The notes under the pieces: model-generated
Seen by the model: only the letters and a program-made list of their open reading frames with translations
What the model was told of the DNA's origin: nothing
Databases searched by the model: none
Program-made: the position numbers and the translations under genes
Assembly (NCBI GenBank): GCA_963793465.1
Contig: CAWCAJ010000012.1
Coordinates: 434,001-498,000, forward strand
DNA: 64,000 nucleotides
Direction: 5' to 3'
DNA from: CAJQPP01 sp963793465
GTDB taxonomy: Bacteria > Planctomycetota > Planctomycetia > Pirellulales > Pirellulaceae
Shown: positions 37,143-44,913 of the stretch, piece by piece
Layout: the number at the start of each line of letters is the position of its first letter
Position numbering within the stretch: the stretch's first letter is position 1

Positions 37143-38708
37143 TCAACCCACCCCTGGTGTAGCCCATTGCATCATCCAGGCGCAAATCATGGCTCCATAC
37201 GTTCCCAACGCATATCCCAGGACAGCCAACAAGACGCCGACCGGCGCCAATGCCGGGTGAAAGGCAGCCGCCACGACCGGCGCGCTGGCGGCGCCGCCGA
37301 TATTGGCCTTGCTGCCCACGGCCAGGAAAAAATAGGGTGCGCGGATCAGCCAGGCCACCAGGAACATCAAACCCACATGAAACAGCATCCAAATTCCACC
37401 TACCAGGAAAAAGCCCGGTTTCTCAACCACGGCCCGGATATCCATTTGCATGCCAATCACCGCAACCAGCATGAATATGAACACGGTTCCAATTTTGGAC
37501 GCACCGGCGCCCTCGTAGTTTCGCAGTGGCGTGAAAGACAAGAAGATACCAATCGTGGTTGAAATCACGATCAACCAAAAGAAGGAACTGGCCAAGCCCA
37601 GGTCGCCGAGAAATCTCAAGGACGCCCGGTCGTTCATCAACCCTTTCACGAATCCGGAAATCTCGCCGCCCAGGAAATGCGCGACCGCGGTGGCGCCGAA
37701 GCCGATGGCTGCAATCACCATCAGATCGGTGGTGCTCGGAACCCGGGCAACACTAAGGCTGAATTTCTCCATTTTTTGCTGCAACCGATCGATACTGGAA
37801 GCATCGGCCTTCAACCACCGGTCAATGGATCGGGACTTGCCAACCCCCAACAGCAGAAACAACATCCAGATCTCGGCCACGAACACGTCCACAGCCACAA
37901 ACACACTGTACAAATCCTGCAAATGGGTCTGCACCTCCGCGGACGCGTCGGGGGCGGGTGTCATGAAGACGACTTGCATGGCCGCCTGGTTCGCTCCACC
38001 GCCAATCCAGCTGCCGGCCACCGTGCTCAACCCCCGCCAGACGGCGTCCGGACCATCCACACCAATGATATCGGGAGCCAACCAGCCCACGATCAAGACG
38101 GCCAAGGGGCCTCCCAGGATCACACCGACCGTCCCGGTCAGAAACATGATCAATGCCTTGGGACCCAGCCGAAAAATCTCTTTCAAGTCAATGCTGAGTG
38201 TTAACAGAACGAGAGTGGCCGGCAGCAGATACCGTGTGGCCACAAAATAGAGACTGGACGTTTTGTGGTCCACGATCTCAAAAAAAGTCAGCAACGATGG
38301 CAGGAAATAGCACACCAGCAGCATCGGCACGACTTTATAGAAGACTCCCCAGAATCCGCGTTTGAGGCTGGATGTCCAGAAAATCAGGCCCAACATCACG
38401 GCCAGGATGCCAAAAATGATGGCGTCATTCTTGATCAACGCCGGAGATGCATCCTTCTCGATGACCTTCTCAATTTCATTCACCAGCCCCCTCTGATCCG
38501 GGAATAGCTGCTCAAGTCCGGACTGGGTCCGTTGTTCGACGGCCACCGCATGTTCTGGCGGCTGAGCTTCCGCAGGGGTTGCCGGGACGGAAATTCCCTG
38601 TGTCGCATCTTGTGTCTGACCCAGGTGCGGCCAAAGGCAACTGAGGATGCCCAGCGTCAACCAGAAAAGCAGGGTTGTCCCAGGATGGGAGAAGCGGAGT
38701 GCAAACAC
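37143..38708 (-). CDS. DUF819-family integral membrane protein
   Basis: The 521-residue protein has an N-terminal signal-like helix and a hydrophilic segment of about 70 residues rich in Gln, Pro and Glu (absent from typical DUF819 proteins, which are about 400 residues), then roughly ten hydrophobic helices. The family signature is at the C-terminus: GSKANIGGAASAPVVAAAF followed by GVLLAVLGYALGTYGA. An internal counterpart is SWIGGGANQAAMQVVF. DUF819/YjcL proteins look like transporters related to the sodium/bile-acid fold; the substrate is unknown. The start is GTG at 38706-38708, with a GAGG 6-7 nt upstream and no ATG nearby. It is convergent with ispD. Confidence 0.88.
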   Translation of the reverse strand: MFALRFSHPGTTLLFWLTLGILSCLWPHLGQTQDATQGISVPATPAEAQPPEHAVAVEQRTQSGLEQLFPDQRGLVNEIEKVIEKDASPALIKNDAIIFGILAVMLGLIFWTSSLKRGFWGVFYKVVPMLLVCYFLPSLLTFFEIVDHKTSSLYFVATRYLLPATLVLLTLSIDLKEIFRLGPKALIMFLTGTVGVILGGPLAVLIVGWLAPDIIGVDGPDAVWRGLSTVAGSWIGGGANQAAMQVVFMTPAPDASAEVQTHLQDLYSVFVAVDVFVAEIWMLFLLLGVGKSRSIDRWLKADASSIDRLQQKMEKFSLSVARVPSTTDLMVIAAIGFGATAVAHFLGGEISGFVKGLMNDRASLRFLGDLGLASSFFWLIVISTTIGIFLSFTPLRNYEGAGASKIGTVFIFMLVAVIGMQMDIRAVVEKPGFFLVGGIWMLFHVGLMFLVAWLIRAPYFFLAVGSKANIGGAASAPVVAAAFHPALAPVGVLLAVLGYALGTYGAMICAWMMQWATPGVG

Positions 38709-38877
38709 AGCGACCTCAGGAAAAACTCTTACAACACGCCAACGGGGTGCCTGGGAAGTGGAACCCGCCGTCCAATTTAGGGCATCCGCAGGGTTTTAAC
38801 AGATGTCCACCGGCCAACCGAGCCGTTCGGGTCTTTCCTGGTATGGCCCAGGGATCACGGACGGTGTTGCCAATAGA

Positions 38878-38912
38878 CTGATGACCCCCACGGACTGATG
38901 ACCCCCACGGAT
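38878..38912 (+). repeat. 17-bp tandem duplication near the modC 3' end
   Basis: Two adjacent copies of ACTGATGACCCCCACGG lie 7-8 nt beyond the modC stop codon. Confidence 0.8.
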
Positions 38913-38918
38913 GAGTGA

Positions 38919-39608
38919 TCAAGAGGACGCTTCGCTCAGGTCGCCCGGGGGCGAATCCGCCGGCCCCGGGACCCATTGGCCGGCCTCGATCCAGATCGTT
39001 CGGTCGGCGATGAGTTCTCGTTCCGCGGTCGAATGCGTCACATAGATCACGGGAATCTGCCATTCATCGATGACGCGCCGCAAATAATCCAACACCCGCA
39101 ACTTCAATCCCTGGTCCAGTGAAGACATGGGCTCATCCATCAACAACAGTTTCGGACCACTGGCAAGGGCGCGGCCAATGGCGACTCGCTGCTTCTCACC
39201 CCCCGATAACAACTCGGGGACACGGTGCAACAAGGGAGTGATCTCCAGCACCTGGGCCACTCTTTCCAGGGCGACCTCCTGGGCTTGGTGTTTTCGCCAG
39301 CGCTGGCCGAACCGCAGGTTTTCCAGAACCGTCAGGTGCGGAAACAAACGCGGTTCTTGAAAAACGAAACCGACACCCCGCAGCTCGCAGGGTGTGTGCC
39401 GCCCGCTCTTCGTGTCCAACACCACCTGGTTGCCGATTTCGATGTGGCCACTGTCGGGCTGGATCGTCCCGGCGATCATGGAAAGGATTGAGGTCTTACC
39501 ACTTCCGGACGGACCGACAATAACCGTGCAGGGATCTTGGGTCAAAAACTGGACGCCCAACTGGAATCCATCCCGGTAGCGGTGCTGGCAATCAAAAAGC
39601 ACACTCAT
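38919..39608 (-). CDS. modC: Molybdate ABC transporter ATP-binding protein ModC-like
   Basis: The 229-residue ATPase powers import by the adjacent permease. Walker A is GPSGSGKT, the signature is LSGGEKQRVAIGRAL and Walker B is LLLMDEPMSSLD with the switch His in YVTHST. It lacks the C-terminal molybdate-binding (TOBE) domain of E. coli ModC, which is about 350 residues, so it is a short form. ATG at 39606-39608 overlaps the TGA of modB by 3 nt, showing translational coupling, and fits better than an upstream in-frame start. It is the third gene of modABC. Molybdate versus tungstate cannot be decided. Confidence 0.9.
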   Translation of the reverse strand: MSVLFDCQHRYRDGFQLGVQFLTQDPCTVIVGPSGSGKTSILSMIAGTIQPDSGHIEIGNQVVLDTKSGRHTPCELRGVGFVFQEPRLFPHLTVLENLRFGQRWRKHQAQEVALERVAQVLEITPLLHRVPELLSGGEKQRVAIGRALASGPKLLLMDEPMSSLDQGLKLRVLDYLRRVIDEWQIPVIYVTHSTAERELIADRTIWIEAGQWVPGPADSPPGDLSEASS

Positions 39609-40297
39609 TCCTGACGGCTCCTGTGTTCCCGTTCCATCCATTGCCCCACGAACAGAGCCAAACACGATAACAGGATGGAAACCGCCACCAGCGGCCAGGC
39701 ATGCTGCAGGCCGTCCGGTGAGTTCACATGGGAATACACGGCCAGGGGAATGGTGCGTGTTTCACCGGCGATATTGCCGGCCACCATGATCGTGGCCCCA
39801 AATTCCCCGAGGCTGCGTGCAAACGCCAACAACCAGCCGGCTGCGATTCCTCGGCGTGCCAACGGCAGCGTGACATGAAAAAACGTGGCCCACGGTCCCG
39901 CACCCAGAGTCCGGGCAGTGGTTTCCAGGTTGCGGTCCGACTGTTGAAACGCCAGCTGGATGGGACGCAGGGCCAGCGGAAAACTGACAATCGCAGCCGC
40001 CAGCGCCGCTGCATGCCAGGTCAGCACCAACCGAAAACCCAACACCTGCTGCAAGGGATAACCGATCCAGCCACGCGGCGAAAACAGCACCAACAACAGA
40101 AAACCTGTCACCACCGGAGGCAACACGAGTGGCAGATTGACCACGCTTTCCACCAGCCACCGACCCAGCCACCTGGTCCGCGCCAGCCACCAGGCCAAGG
40201 CGACCGCCGGTACCAGACAAACCGTGGCCGCACATAACGCCACTTGAGTGCTGATCCAGACAGCGTTCCAGTCGTCGCTACTCAGGAATGCCAACAC
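39605..40297 (-). CDS. modB: Molybdate ABC transporter permease ModB
   Basis: The permease has about five membrane helices and the EAA-type cytoplasmic loop in which TARTLGAGPWATFFHVTLPL contacts ModC. The segment RSLGEFGATIMVAGNI is characteristic of ModB. The product is about 230 residues. The start is not ATG: GTG at 40295-40297 or the adjacent TTG at 40298-40300 is used, 8 or 5 nt after the modA stop. Its stop overlaps the modC start. With modA and modC it forms a high-affinity molybdate or tungstate importer, consistent with a need for molybdenum cofactor enzymes. Confidence 0.93.
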   Translation of the reverse strand: MLAFLSSDDWNAVWISTQVALCAATVCLVPAVALAWWLARTRWLGRWLVESVVNLPLVLPPVVTGFLLLVLFSPRGWIGYPLQQVLGFRLVLTWHAAALAAAIVSFPLALRPIQLAFQQSDRNLETTARTLGAGPWATFFHVTLPLARRGIAAGWLLAFARSLGEFGATIMVAGNIAGETRTIPLAVYSHVNSPDGLQHAWPLVAVSILLSCLALFVGQWMEREHRSRQE

Positions 40298-40305
40298 CAA
40301 CTCAG

Positions 40306-41097
40306 TTACCTGTTCGTTGCGGAATCTGCCAGCACTTGGAAGCCATGTCGTTCAAACACCCGCCGGGCAAGGTCGCTGGTCAGCAAATCGTAAACCTGCT
40401 GCACTTTCTGCCCCGGGGGATCGCGTGGTATACGAATCAAAGGATACACGATGGGAAATCTCCCGTTTGGCAACTCCAGGACCCGCTTCACAGTGGAACG
40501 GTTGATGGCGTCAGATCGATAGACGATGCCGACATCGGCCGCCCCCTGTTCCACCAGCGCCAGCGTTTTGCGGACATCCGCGGCCGCCGCCACTTTGGAT
40601 TCCAGGCCCTTCCACAAGTTGGCTTGAACCAGATGTTGCCGTGCATAAATTCCGGCCGGAACCGAAAAGGGATCCGCCAGGGCTATGCGGCGGACCGATT
40701 CATGTGCCAGCGACGCCAACGAGTCGATTTGCAGAATCGAATCGTGGGGCGTCACCAGAACGAGGGAATTCCCCAACAAATCCACGCGTTGCGAGGCCGG
40801 AGCCCGCTCCTGAACCCGCTCGGCCCACTCCGGGCTGGCGGAAAGAAAAAGGTCGGCATGGTTGCCCTGTCTGATCAACATGGCCAGTGCCGAGGAGGAT
40901 GCGAAGTTCACCCGCAACCCCACCTCCGTCGAATCGCAGGCCTGGAAAATCTCCGTCAGGGCATCGATGGTGCTGGCGGCCGCAAACACCGTCACTTCAT
41001 TTTCGACAGAACGCCTCCCGCACCCGCTGCTGCACAGCAAGCCCGCCATCAGCATCGAGCAAAACAGAAGTCGTAACAATGGATCTTCCGGAAACAA
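40306..41097 (-). CDS. modA: Molybdate-binding lipoprotein ModA
   Basis: This is the substrate-binding protein of the importer. The N-terminus (LLFCSMLMAGLLCSSGCGRR) is a probable lipoprotein signal with Cys in SSGC. The mature part shows VTVFAAASTIDALTEIF, the ASSSALAMLIRQG binding segment, FLSASPEWAERV, and AAADVRKTLALVEQGAADVGIVYRSDA, all standard for ModA. The start codon is uncertain: TTG at 41095-41097 gives the full 263 residues, but the second in-frame TTG or the ATG at residue 15 is possible. It is the first gene of modABC. Confidence 0.9.
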   Translation of the reverse strand: MFPEDPLLRLLFCSMLMAGLLCSSGCGRRSVENEVTVFAAASTIDALTEIFQACDSTEVGLRVNFASSSALAMLIRQGNHADLFLSASPEWAERVQERAPASQRVDLLGNSLVLVTPHDSILQIDSLASLAHESVRRIALADPFSVPAGIYARQHLVQANLWKGLESKVAAAADVRKTLALVEQGAADVGIVYRSDAINRSTVKRVLELPNGRFPIVYPLIRIPRDPPGQKVQQVYDLLTSDLARRVFERHGFQVLADSATNR

Positions 41098-41116
41098 CGG
41101 GTCGTTCCCGTCCAGG

Positions 41117-41898
41117 TTAGAAGCGACTGAAATCGGTGGGCTTGAGATACCAGCTTTTAATCTTGGAAACTGTATCCTTGTACTCTGGCAAATCCTTCAT
41201 GGCCTTCCACCTGGGGTCGTCCAGGAACGCCTGCCAGTGCTCTTTATGGGCCGCTTCACTCTCCGCACTCAACATGTAAACCAGGTTGGGTGCATCGGAA
41301 CCGATCAGCGTTTCCCCAAAAAAAACGGCGCCATGTTCACATCCCGCATCAGCTGCAATTCACCTTCGTTGAACATCTTGATCTTCCTGCGGGCGTGGTC
41401 ATCCGTATGACTCTCGTACAACCTCAGTTCAAAAATCCGCGGCGACGGATCCCGGGAATAGGCTGCCAGTTCCATCTGCGGGATTCCCGCGAAGGCTTTC
41501 AACAACCTGCTTTCGATCCGTGTATAAACCGGCGAGTCCAGGGGTACACCGGAAAACGCCTGGACTGCGGATTGATAGACCGCATCCTCCTGCAAACGAC
41601 TTCCCAGATCGGCAAATTGCGTCGCATTCGCAAATGGAATCAACACAAAAAGCGAGTGGTCATTCTCATCTTTGAGATTCCGAAAAACCCCGACGCGACT
41701 GACTCCCAGGCGTTCCAATGCCGGCAGGTAGGCATCCCGCAGAAAGGCCTCCATGGCTTCCTGTTTTTCATAGTCAAAGATCTGGTAGATTCTGATTTCG
41801 TAAAGCTCCCGCTGGTCGGCCGGTGGTTGGGCCATCAAGGAACCCAGACAACTGGTCACCAGGGCCACGGTCACCATTCCTGGCAAGGATTGCAACAT
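41117..41898 (-). CDS. Exported NIPSNAP-family protein, frameshifted
   Basis: NIPSNAP proteins are ferredoxin-like-fold dimers of poorly defined function. A signal peptide (MVTVALVTSCLGSLMAQ) precedes the first domain (YEIRIYQIFDYEKQEAMEAF) and the second (IFELRLYESHTDDHARRKIK). At a run of eight A (plus strand 41318-41325) the frame is lost and the protein would stop at 41305. One added base restores a further 67 residues (FFGETLIGSDAPNLVYML, then WQAFLDDPRWKAMKDLPEY) ending at the TAA at 41117. The intact product would be 260 residues. The DinB-fold gene lies upstream on the same strand and modA downstream, with no evident shared function. Confidence 0.85.
41318..41325 (-). other. Frameshift site in NIPSNAP gene (eight-base homopolymer)
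   Basis: Eight A on the plus strand (eight T in the coding strand) are followed by four C. Nine T would give APFFFGETLIGSDAP, matching the family; eight give a stop after LGKR. Confidence 0.85.
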
Positions 41899-42036
41899 GA
41901 TTTTTCCTGACGCGAATGCGTTGGTAAGTGGTTGTTTGTGAGTGATTGCTTTTGGAAAAAAGGCCAGCCGGGGTCTGTGACCCAGGTGTGGGGAAGGCTG
42001 CCTGCATACGCCGGTCCCCGCAGCGGCATCTCCAGT

Positions 42037-42540
42037 CTAAACGCTGGGCATTCCCAGCACACGCCTCCAGGCACTGAGCTGCCCGAGATGAATGTTCTCG
42101 TGATTTAACATCAGGTAGGGCAAGCAAATCCCAGCAAGCGGCATCACCTCGGCCCAACGGTCCAGCTGCACCGGTTGCCGGAAGACGTCATCACCCGCTG
42201 CCTCCAGCAGGCGGCTCACTTGCTCGTGTCCCTGGGACCATTCTGCCAGCAACTGATCCCGGCTGGCGTACAGCGAGCGGTCGCTCACAGGTTGGGATTG
42301 CATACCAAAAGGATGGTCCCGCGGGTCTTCAATCGGCATTCCCTGGATCACGCTTTGCATGACCCCCAGGTAGGCATTCAAGTGACTGAGCACCCAGGCC
42401 GGGTGATTACCCGTCAACTCACCCGCTACCCGCGGTTGCAAAACCATCTGCTCCTCAGTCAAATCTTGTACCAGACGCTGGCCATAATCCTGATTGCGTC
42501 GAAACGCCGCTACCAACCCTTCCAACACCGCCGACATCAT
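42037..42540 (-). CDS. DinB/YfiT-fold protein
   Basis: The 167-residue protein fits the four-helix DinB superfamily, whose members are metal-dependent thiol transferases or damage-inducible proteins. A metal-binding pattern is visible: His in NHPAWVLSHLNAYLG, then HENIHLGQ near the C-terminus. Two adjacent ATG codons begin the frame at 42540. The gene is divergent from the arginase-family gene, whose start is 63 nt away. No specific substrate can be assigned. Confidence 0.82.
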   Translation of the reverse strand: MMSAVLEGLVAAFRRNQDYGQRLVQDLTEEQMVLQPRVAGELTGNHPAWVLSHLNAYLGVMQSVIQGMPIEDPRDHPFGMQSQPVSDRSLYASRDQLLAEWSQGHEQVSRLLEAAGDDVFRQPVQLDRWAEVMPLAGICLPYLMLNHENIHLGQLSAWRRVLGMPSV

Positions 42541-42603
42541 TGCTCTCCCGCCGTTGTAAGTGAAACTCCGCCGTCGAGTTTAACAGCTCCCCGACAAATT
42601 CAA

Positions 42604-43434
42604 ATGCACGAAAACAGCCCACTGATCTCGGTCTTGGGAATTCCCTGGGACGAGCAGTCATCCTATCTGCGAGGATCCGCCGGGGGCCCCCAAGCGATTC
42701 GAGACGCCTTTCGATGTGAATCGTCCAACACGTTCTGCGAAGACGGCTTTGACCTGGCCCATCATCCACGGATACAGGATCAGGGAGATCTTTCTCTGGG
42801 CACGGGGCAAGCCGCTCGTTCGGCAATCGCATTGGCGGTCAAGCAGCAGGTCACCGCGGGTCACCGGGTGCTGATCCTGGGAGGCGACCATGCGTTGACC
42901 TGGCCCGTGCTGCGGGGCATGCGCACCCGATATCCCCAGCTGACGGTTCTGCATTTTGATGCGCATCCCGACCTGTACGATCACCTGGACGGGAATCGTT
43001 TCTCGCACGCCACACCCATGAAACGCTCACTGGAAGAGGGTTTGATCGATTACCTCATCCAGGTAGGTGTTCGCACCATGAACGAGCCCCAGCAAATCGA
43101 GGCTGATCGATACGGAGTGGTGAGCATTCCGATGCAACACCTGAACCGACTGGCAGAGCTCAATTTATCGGGACCGATTTACCTGTCATTGGATCTGGAT
43201 GTGCTGGATCCGGCGTTTGCTCCAGGCGTCAGTCATCACGAGCCGGGTGGCATGTCCACGCGAGAATTGATCGGGCTGATCCAACAGCTGAACATCGAAC
43301 TCGTAGGTGCCGATATTGTGGAATTGAATCCCACCCGTGACTGGAATTCCCTGACCGCCATGACGGCCGCCAAGCTGATGAAGGAAATCCTGGCCGTCAT
43401 GCTGCGTCGCGGACCACCCCCCGCCGACCGATAA
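42604..43434 (+). CDS. Arginase/agmatinase-family ureohydrolase
   Basis: The 276-residue enzyme should hydrolyse a guanidino compound such as agmatine or arginine to release urea, using a binuclear manganese centre. All six metal ligands are present: His96 in LGGDHALTW, Asp119, His121 and Asp123 in HFDAHPDLYD, and Asp197 and Asp199 in LSLDLDVLDPAFAPGV. ATG at 42604 is chosen because homology begins at ISVLGIPWDEQSSYLRGSAG; the longer in-frame upstream extension runs antisense to the DinB gene. Agmatinase is somewhat more likely than arginase given the N-terminus, but the substrate is not certain. A terminator follows the stop. Confidence 0.9.
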   Translation: MHENSPLISVLGIPWDEQSSYLRGSAGGPQAIRDAFRCESSNTFCEDGFDLAHHPRIQDQGDLSLGTGQAARSAIALAVKQQVTAGHRVLILGGDHALTWPVLRGMRTRYPQLTVLHFDAHPDLYDHLDGNRFSHATPMKRSLEEGLIDYLIQVGVRTMNEPQQIEADRYGVVSIPMQHLNRLAELNLSGPIYLSLDLDVLDPAFAPGVSHHEPGGMSTRELIGLIQQLNIELVGADIVELNPTRDWNSLTAMTAAKLMKEILAVMLRRGPPPADR

Positions 43435-43436
43435 GG

Positions 43437-43466
43437 CCCGTCCGCAGCGCGGCCGGGAAGCTTTTT
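43437..43466 (+). terminator. Terminator of the ureohydrolase gene
   Basis: A stem of CCCG and CCGC (with one mismatch) pairs with GCGG and CGGG around a three-base loop at 43437-43457. After AAGC, five T follow at 43462-43466, just after the stop codon. Confidence 0.7.
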
Positions 43467-43481
43467 ACAAGGCTTGTTCTT

Positions 43482-44180
43482 TCAAGGCTTGGGATTCGAA
43501 ACCACCGAGTCCTCCTGAATCCGGAAGATCACGGCCGCCAGCACACTGCCAATCAATGGTCCCAGCGTGTGCAGCACGATATTCTGTAGGGCATCCGGAG
43601 TCCCACCCCATGTGCCGCGGACCAAATTGGGTCCGATGCCCACGGCCGGATTGAATGCTCCGCCGGAAATATGGCCTCCCGCGAAAGCACCCACCATGAC
43701 CACAAACCCGATGGCCAGACCAAAATACTGGTTGGGGCTGCAGGACCGGGAGGTGGCCACATTCAGAATCACCAGGGTCAAGGCGAACGTAAACAGAATC
43801 TCAATCAGCCACACACCCGGGCTTCCCAGCCCGTAACCCACACCTGGCTGCGGCCCAAAAAAACGGGCCACGGCGGGTTCCGCCTCGGTCAACTCGGCGG
43901 GATTGATGACCGCCACCAGGCAGGCGGCGACAATCGCCCCGCCAATCTGCGAAATCCAATAGGGCAGCAAGTCTTTGGAGGGCATAGCCCCCCGCATCAA
44001 CAAGGCCACGGAGACAGCAGGATTGTAATGGGCGCCTGAAATATGCCCTCCCATATACACCATCACCATCAGAATACTGCCGATCGCCAAGGGCGCCATC
44101 GCGATTCCATGGGTGGCTGTCAGCCCGATGGTCAACACCAGAAAAAATGTCCCAATGAACTCGGTAACGTACTTCGCCAT
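43482..44180 (-). CDS. Aquaporin-family channel (MIP) lacking the filter arginine
   Basis: The 232-residue protein has six membrane helices and the two half-helix motifs of aquaporins: HYNPAVSVAL (Asn53) and GGAFNPAVGIGP (Asn177). In classical aquaporins the second motif is NPAR, where the Arg forms the selectivity filter; here that place is Val180. The channel may thus pass something other than water or glycerol. Other features, such as GTFFLVLT and HISGAHYNPA, are ordinary. AAGGA lies 8-9 nt before the ATG. It is convergent with the ureohydrolase gene; a role in urea or other small-solute movement is possible but only an inference from position. Confidence 0.9.
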   Translation of the reverse strand: MAKYVTEFIGTFFLVLTIGLTATHGIAMAPLAIGSILMVMVYMGGHISGAHYNPAVSVALLMRGAMPSKDLLPYWISQIGGAIVAACLVAVINPAELTEAEPAVARFFGPQPGVGYGLGSPGVWLIEILFTFALTLVILNVATSRSCSPNQYFGLAIGFVVMVGAFAGGHISGGAFNPAVGIGPNLVRGTWGGTPDALQNIVLHTLGPLIGSVLAAVIFRIQEDSVVSNPKP

Positions 44181-44506
44181 AAGAGGATTCCTTGACGGAA
44201 AATGTCTGGATTGCAGTTTGCTGAAACGACAGTTTACAAAGTTCCCGACGAATGCAAGTTCCCGAAAATCCGGGATTTGCTGGCAGGGAAAGTCAAGAAA
44301 CGATGAAGAAAACTCAAGTTTTCGTTTTCTCCCCGGGTTCCTGCGAACTTTGGCCGATTTCGATTGTCAAAACCCCGAATTCCCGTCTTGATCGAACCGT
44401 ACGATTTGCCAAGATAGGAGGGACGTTCGCACTGACGCGGTGCGAGTTACTAGAGCCCGCAGGGTCGCCATCTATGGCTTGGCGATTTGTTCGTGGGAGG
44501 TTTAGT
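44181..44506. other. Intergenic spacer upstream of the SD/anti-SD element
   Basis: These 326 nt follow the aquaporin start. The stretch around 44440-44500 contains a short inverted repeat (ATCGCCAAGCC-type, CGCCATCTATGGCTTGGCG at 44467-44485). The promoter for the short transcript downstream should be here, but no boxes were assigned. Confidence 0.4.
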
Positions 44507-44518
44507 AGAAAGGAGGTG
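44507..44518 (+). promoter_or_regulatory. Extended Shine-Dalgarno (12 nt)
   Basis: AGAAAGGAGGTG is complementary over all 12 bases to the usual bacterial 16S rRNA 3' end (CACCUCCUUUCU). It is far longer than any other ribosome binding site noted in this window. It lies 4 nt before GTG 44523 and 11 nt before ATG 44530. Confidence 0.85.
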
Positions 44519-44522
44519 TTCT

Positions 44523-44564
44523 GTGCAATATGTCTGTACCAGCCAACGAGGTGGCCGTGGTTAA
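44523..44564 (+). CDS. Possible 13-residue leader peptide
   Basis: The short frame GTG to TAA encodes VQYVCTSQRGGRG. It is the frame best placed (6 nt from AGGAGG) behind the extended Shine-Dalgarno at 44507-44518. Being so short it cannot be recognised by homology. An overlapping ATG frame of 32 codons (44530-44628) has longer spacing (13 nt) and is an alternative. Confidence 0.35.
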   Translation: MQYVCTSQRGGRG

Positions 44565-44596
44565 CGGTAGCCGGCGGGTTGTCCGTTGGGCCACCC

Positions 44597-44626
44597 ATCG
44601 ATTGGATCACCTTCGATCCGAACGAT
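44597..44626 (+). promoter_or_regulatory. Hairpin displaying an anti-Shine-Dalgarno loop
   Basis: ATCGATTGGATC (44597-44608) pairs with GATCCGAACGAT (44615-44626) with one A-A mismatch and one G-U. The six-base loop ACCTTC is complementary to GGAGGT of the element's own Shine-Dalgarno with a single G-U pair. GGATCACCT also mimics the end of 16S rRNA. Confidence 0.65.
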
Positions 44627-44632
44627 AAACAG

Positions 44633-44671
44633 AGCCCGAGTGGTCCCGGATCGCTCGGGCTTGTTTTTTTT
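44633..44671 (+). terminator. Strong Rho-independent terminator upstream of rpsA
   Basis: AGCCCGAG (44633-44640) pairs perfectly with CTCGGGCT (44654-44661) and is followed after TG by eight T. It would end the short transcript beginning upstream of 44507. Confidence 0.92.
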
Positions 44672-44686
44672 GTTGACCCCAGCCTG

Positions 44687-44878
44687 CATGCCGACTTACC
44701 GGTATCCAGAAAACAACAGGCCCTGCAGCGATGCCAGGATTTGGAACAGGGCCAACCGGATTACCTGCTGAAGATGCTCAACCTGATGCAAGGGGCCCGC
44801 TATCTGGAGATCCTGAGCAAGGACGGTAGCCAGGAAAGGTTTGCCCGCGGCTGGCTGAATCGCGTGGATTTACGATAA
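44687..44878 (+). CDS. Short unassigned reading frame with coding character (about 63 aa)
   Basis: The frame ending at TAA 44876-44878 encodes a helical, protein-like sequence (ALQRCQDLEQGQPDYLLKML, then RFARGWLNRVDLR). It continues in-frame through the terminator at 44633-44671, but translation from there is unlikely. No ATG, GTG or TTG is present after the terminator in this frame; CTG at 44687 is the only near-cognate option and lacks a Shine-Dalgarno. It may be a gene remnant, a gene with a lost start, or chance. The family is not recognised. Confidence 0.3.
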   Translation, partial: HADLPVSRKQQALQRCQDLEQGQPDYLLKMLNLMQGARYLEILSKDGSQERFARGWLNRVDLR

Positions 44879-44884
44879 AACGCG

Positions 44885-44913
44885 TTGCCTCGCTCCCGGA
44901 AAGTTGCTATTCT
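44885..44913 (+). promoter_or_regulatory. Possible sigma70-type promoter of rpsA
   Basis: TTGCCT (44885-44890) and TATTCT (44908-44913) are separated by 17 nt, each matching 4 of 6 consensus bases. It lies about 156 nt before the proposed rpsA start. Confidence 0.3.

Larger units (their letters stand above)
44507..44671 (+). ncRNA. Candidate short regulatory transcript or leader with SD and anti-SD loop
   Basis: The element runs from a 12-nt perfect Shine-Dalgarno through a 12-bp hairpin at 44597-44626 whose loop is ACCTTC, to a Rho-independent terminator ending at 44671. The loop can pair with GGAGGT of the same Shine-Dalgarno, or with that of other mRNAs. A 13-codon frame (GTG 44523 to TAA 44564) has an ideal Shine-Dalgarno distance and could be a leader peptide. 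Another frame (ATG 44530 to TAA 44628) encodes 32 residues. rpsA starts 398 nt beyond the terminator, so this may be an attenuated rpsA leader or an independent small RNA. Neither is shown by the sequence alone. Confidence 0.5.

Noticed and set aside
36880..37392. Minus-strand frame with repeated Lys-Asp-His-Arg-Gln-Arg-Ser-Pro-Pro units
   Set aside because: The repeats simply result from reading the 13-bp array and do not indicate a protein.
44530..44628. 32-residue protein behind the extended Shine-Dalgarno as a definite gene
   Set aside because: Spacing to AGGAGG is 13 nt, longer than optimal, and its 3' end is taken up by the hairpin; it is kept only as an alternative in the element description.
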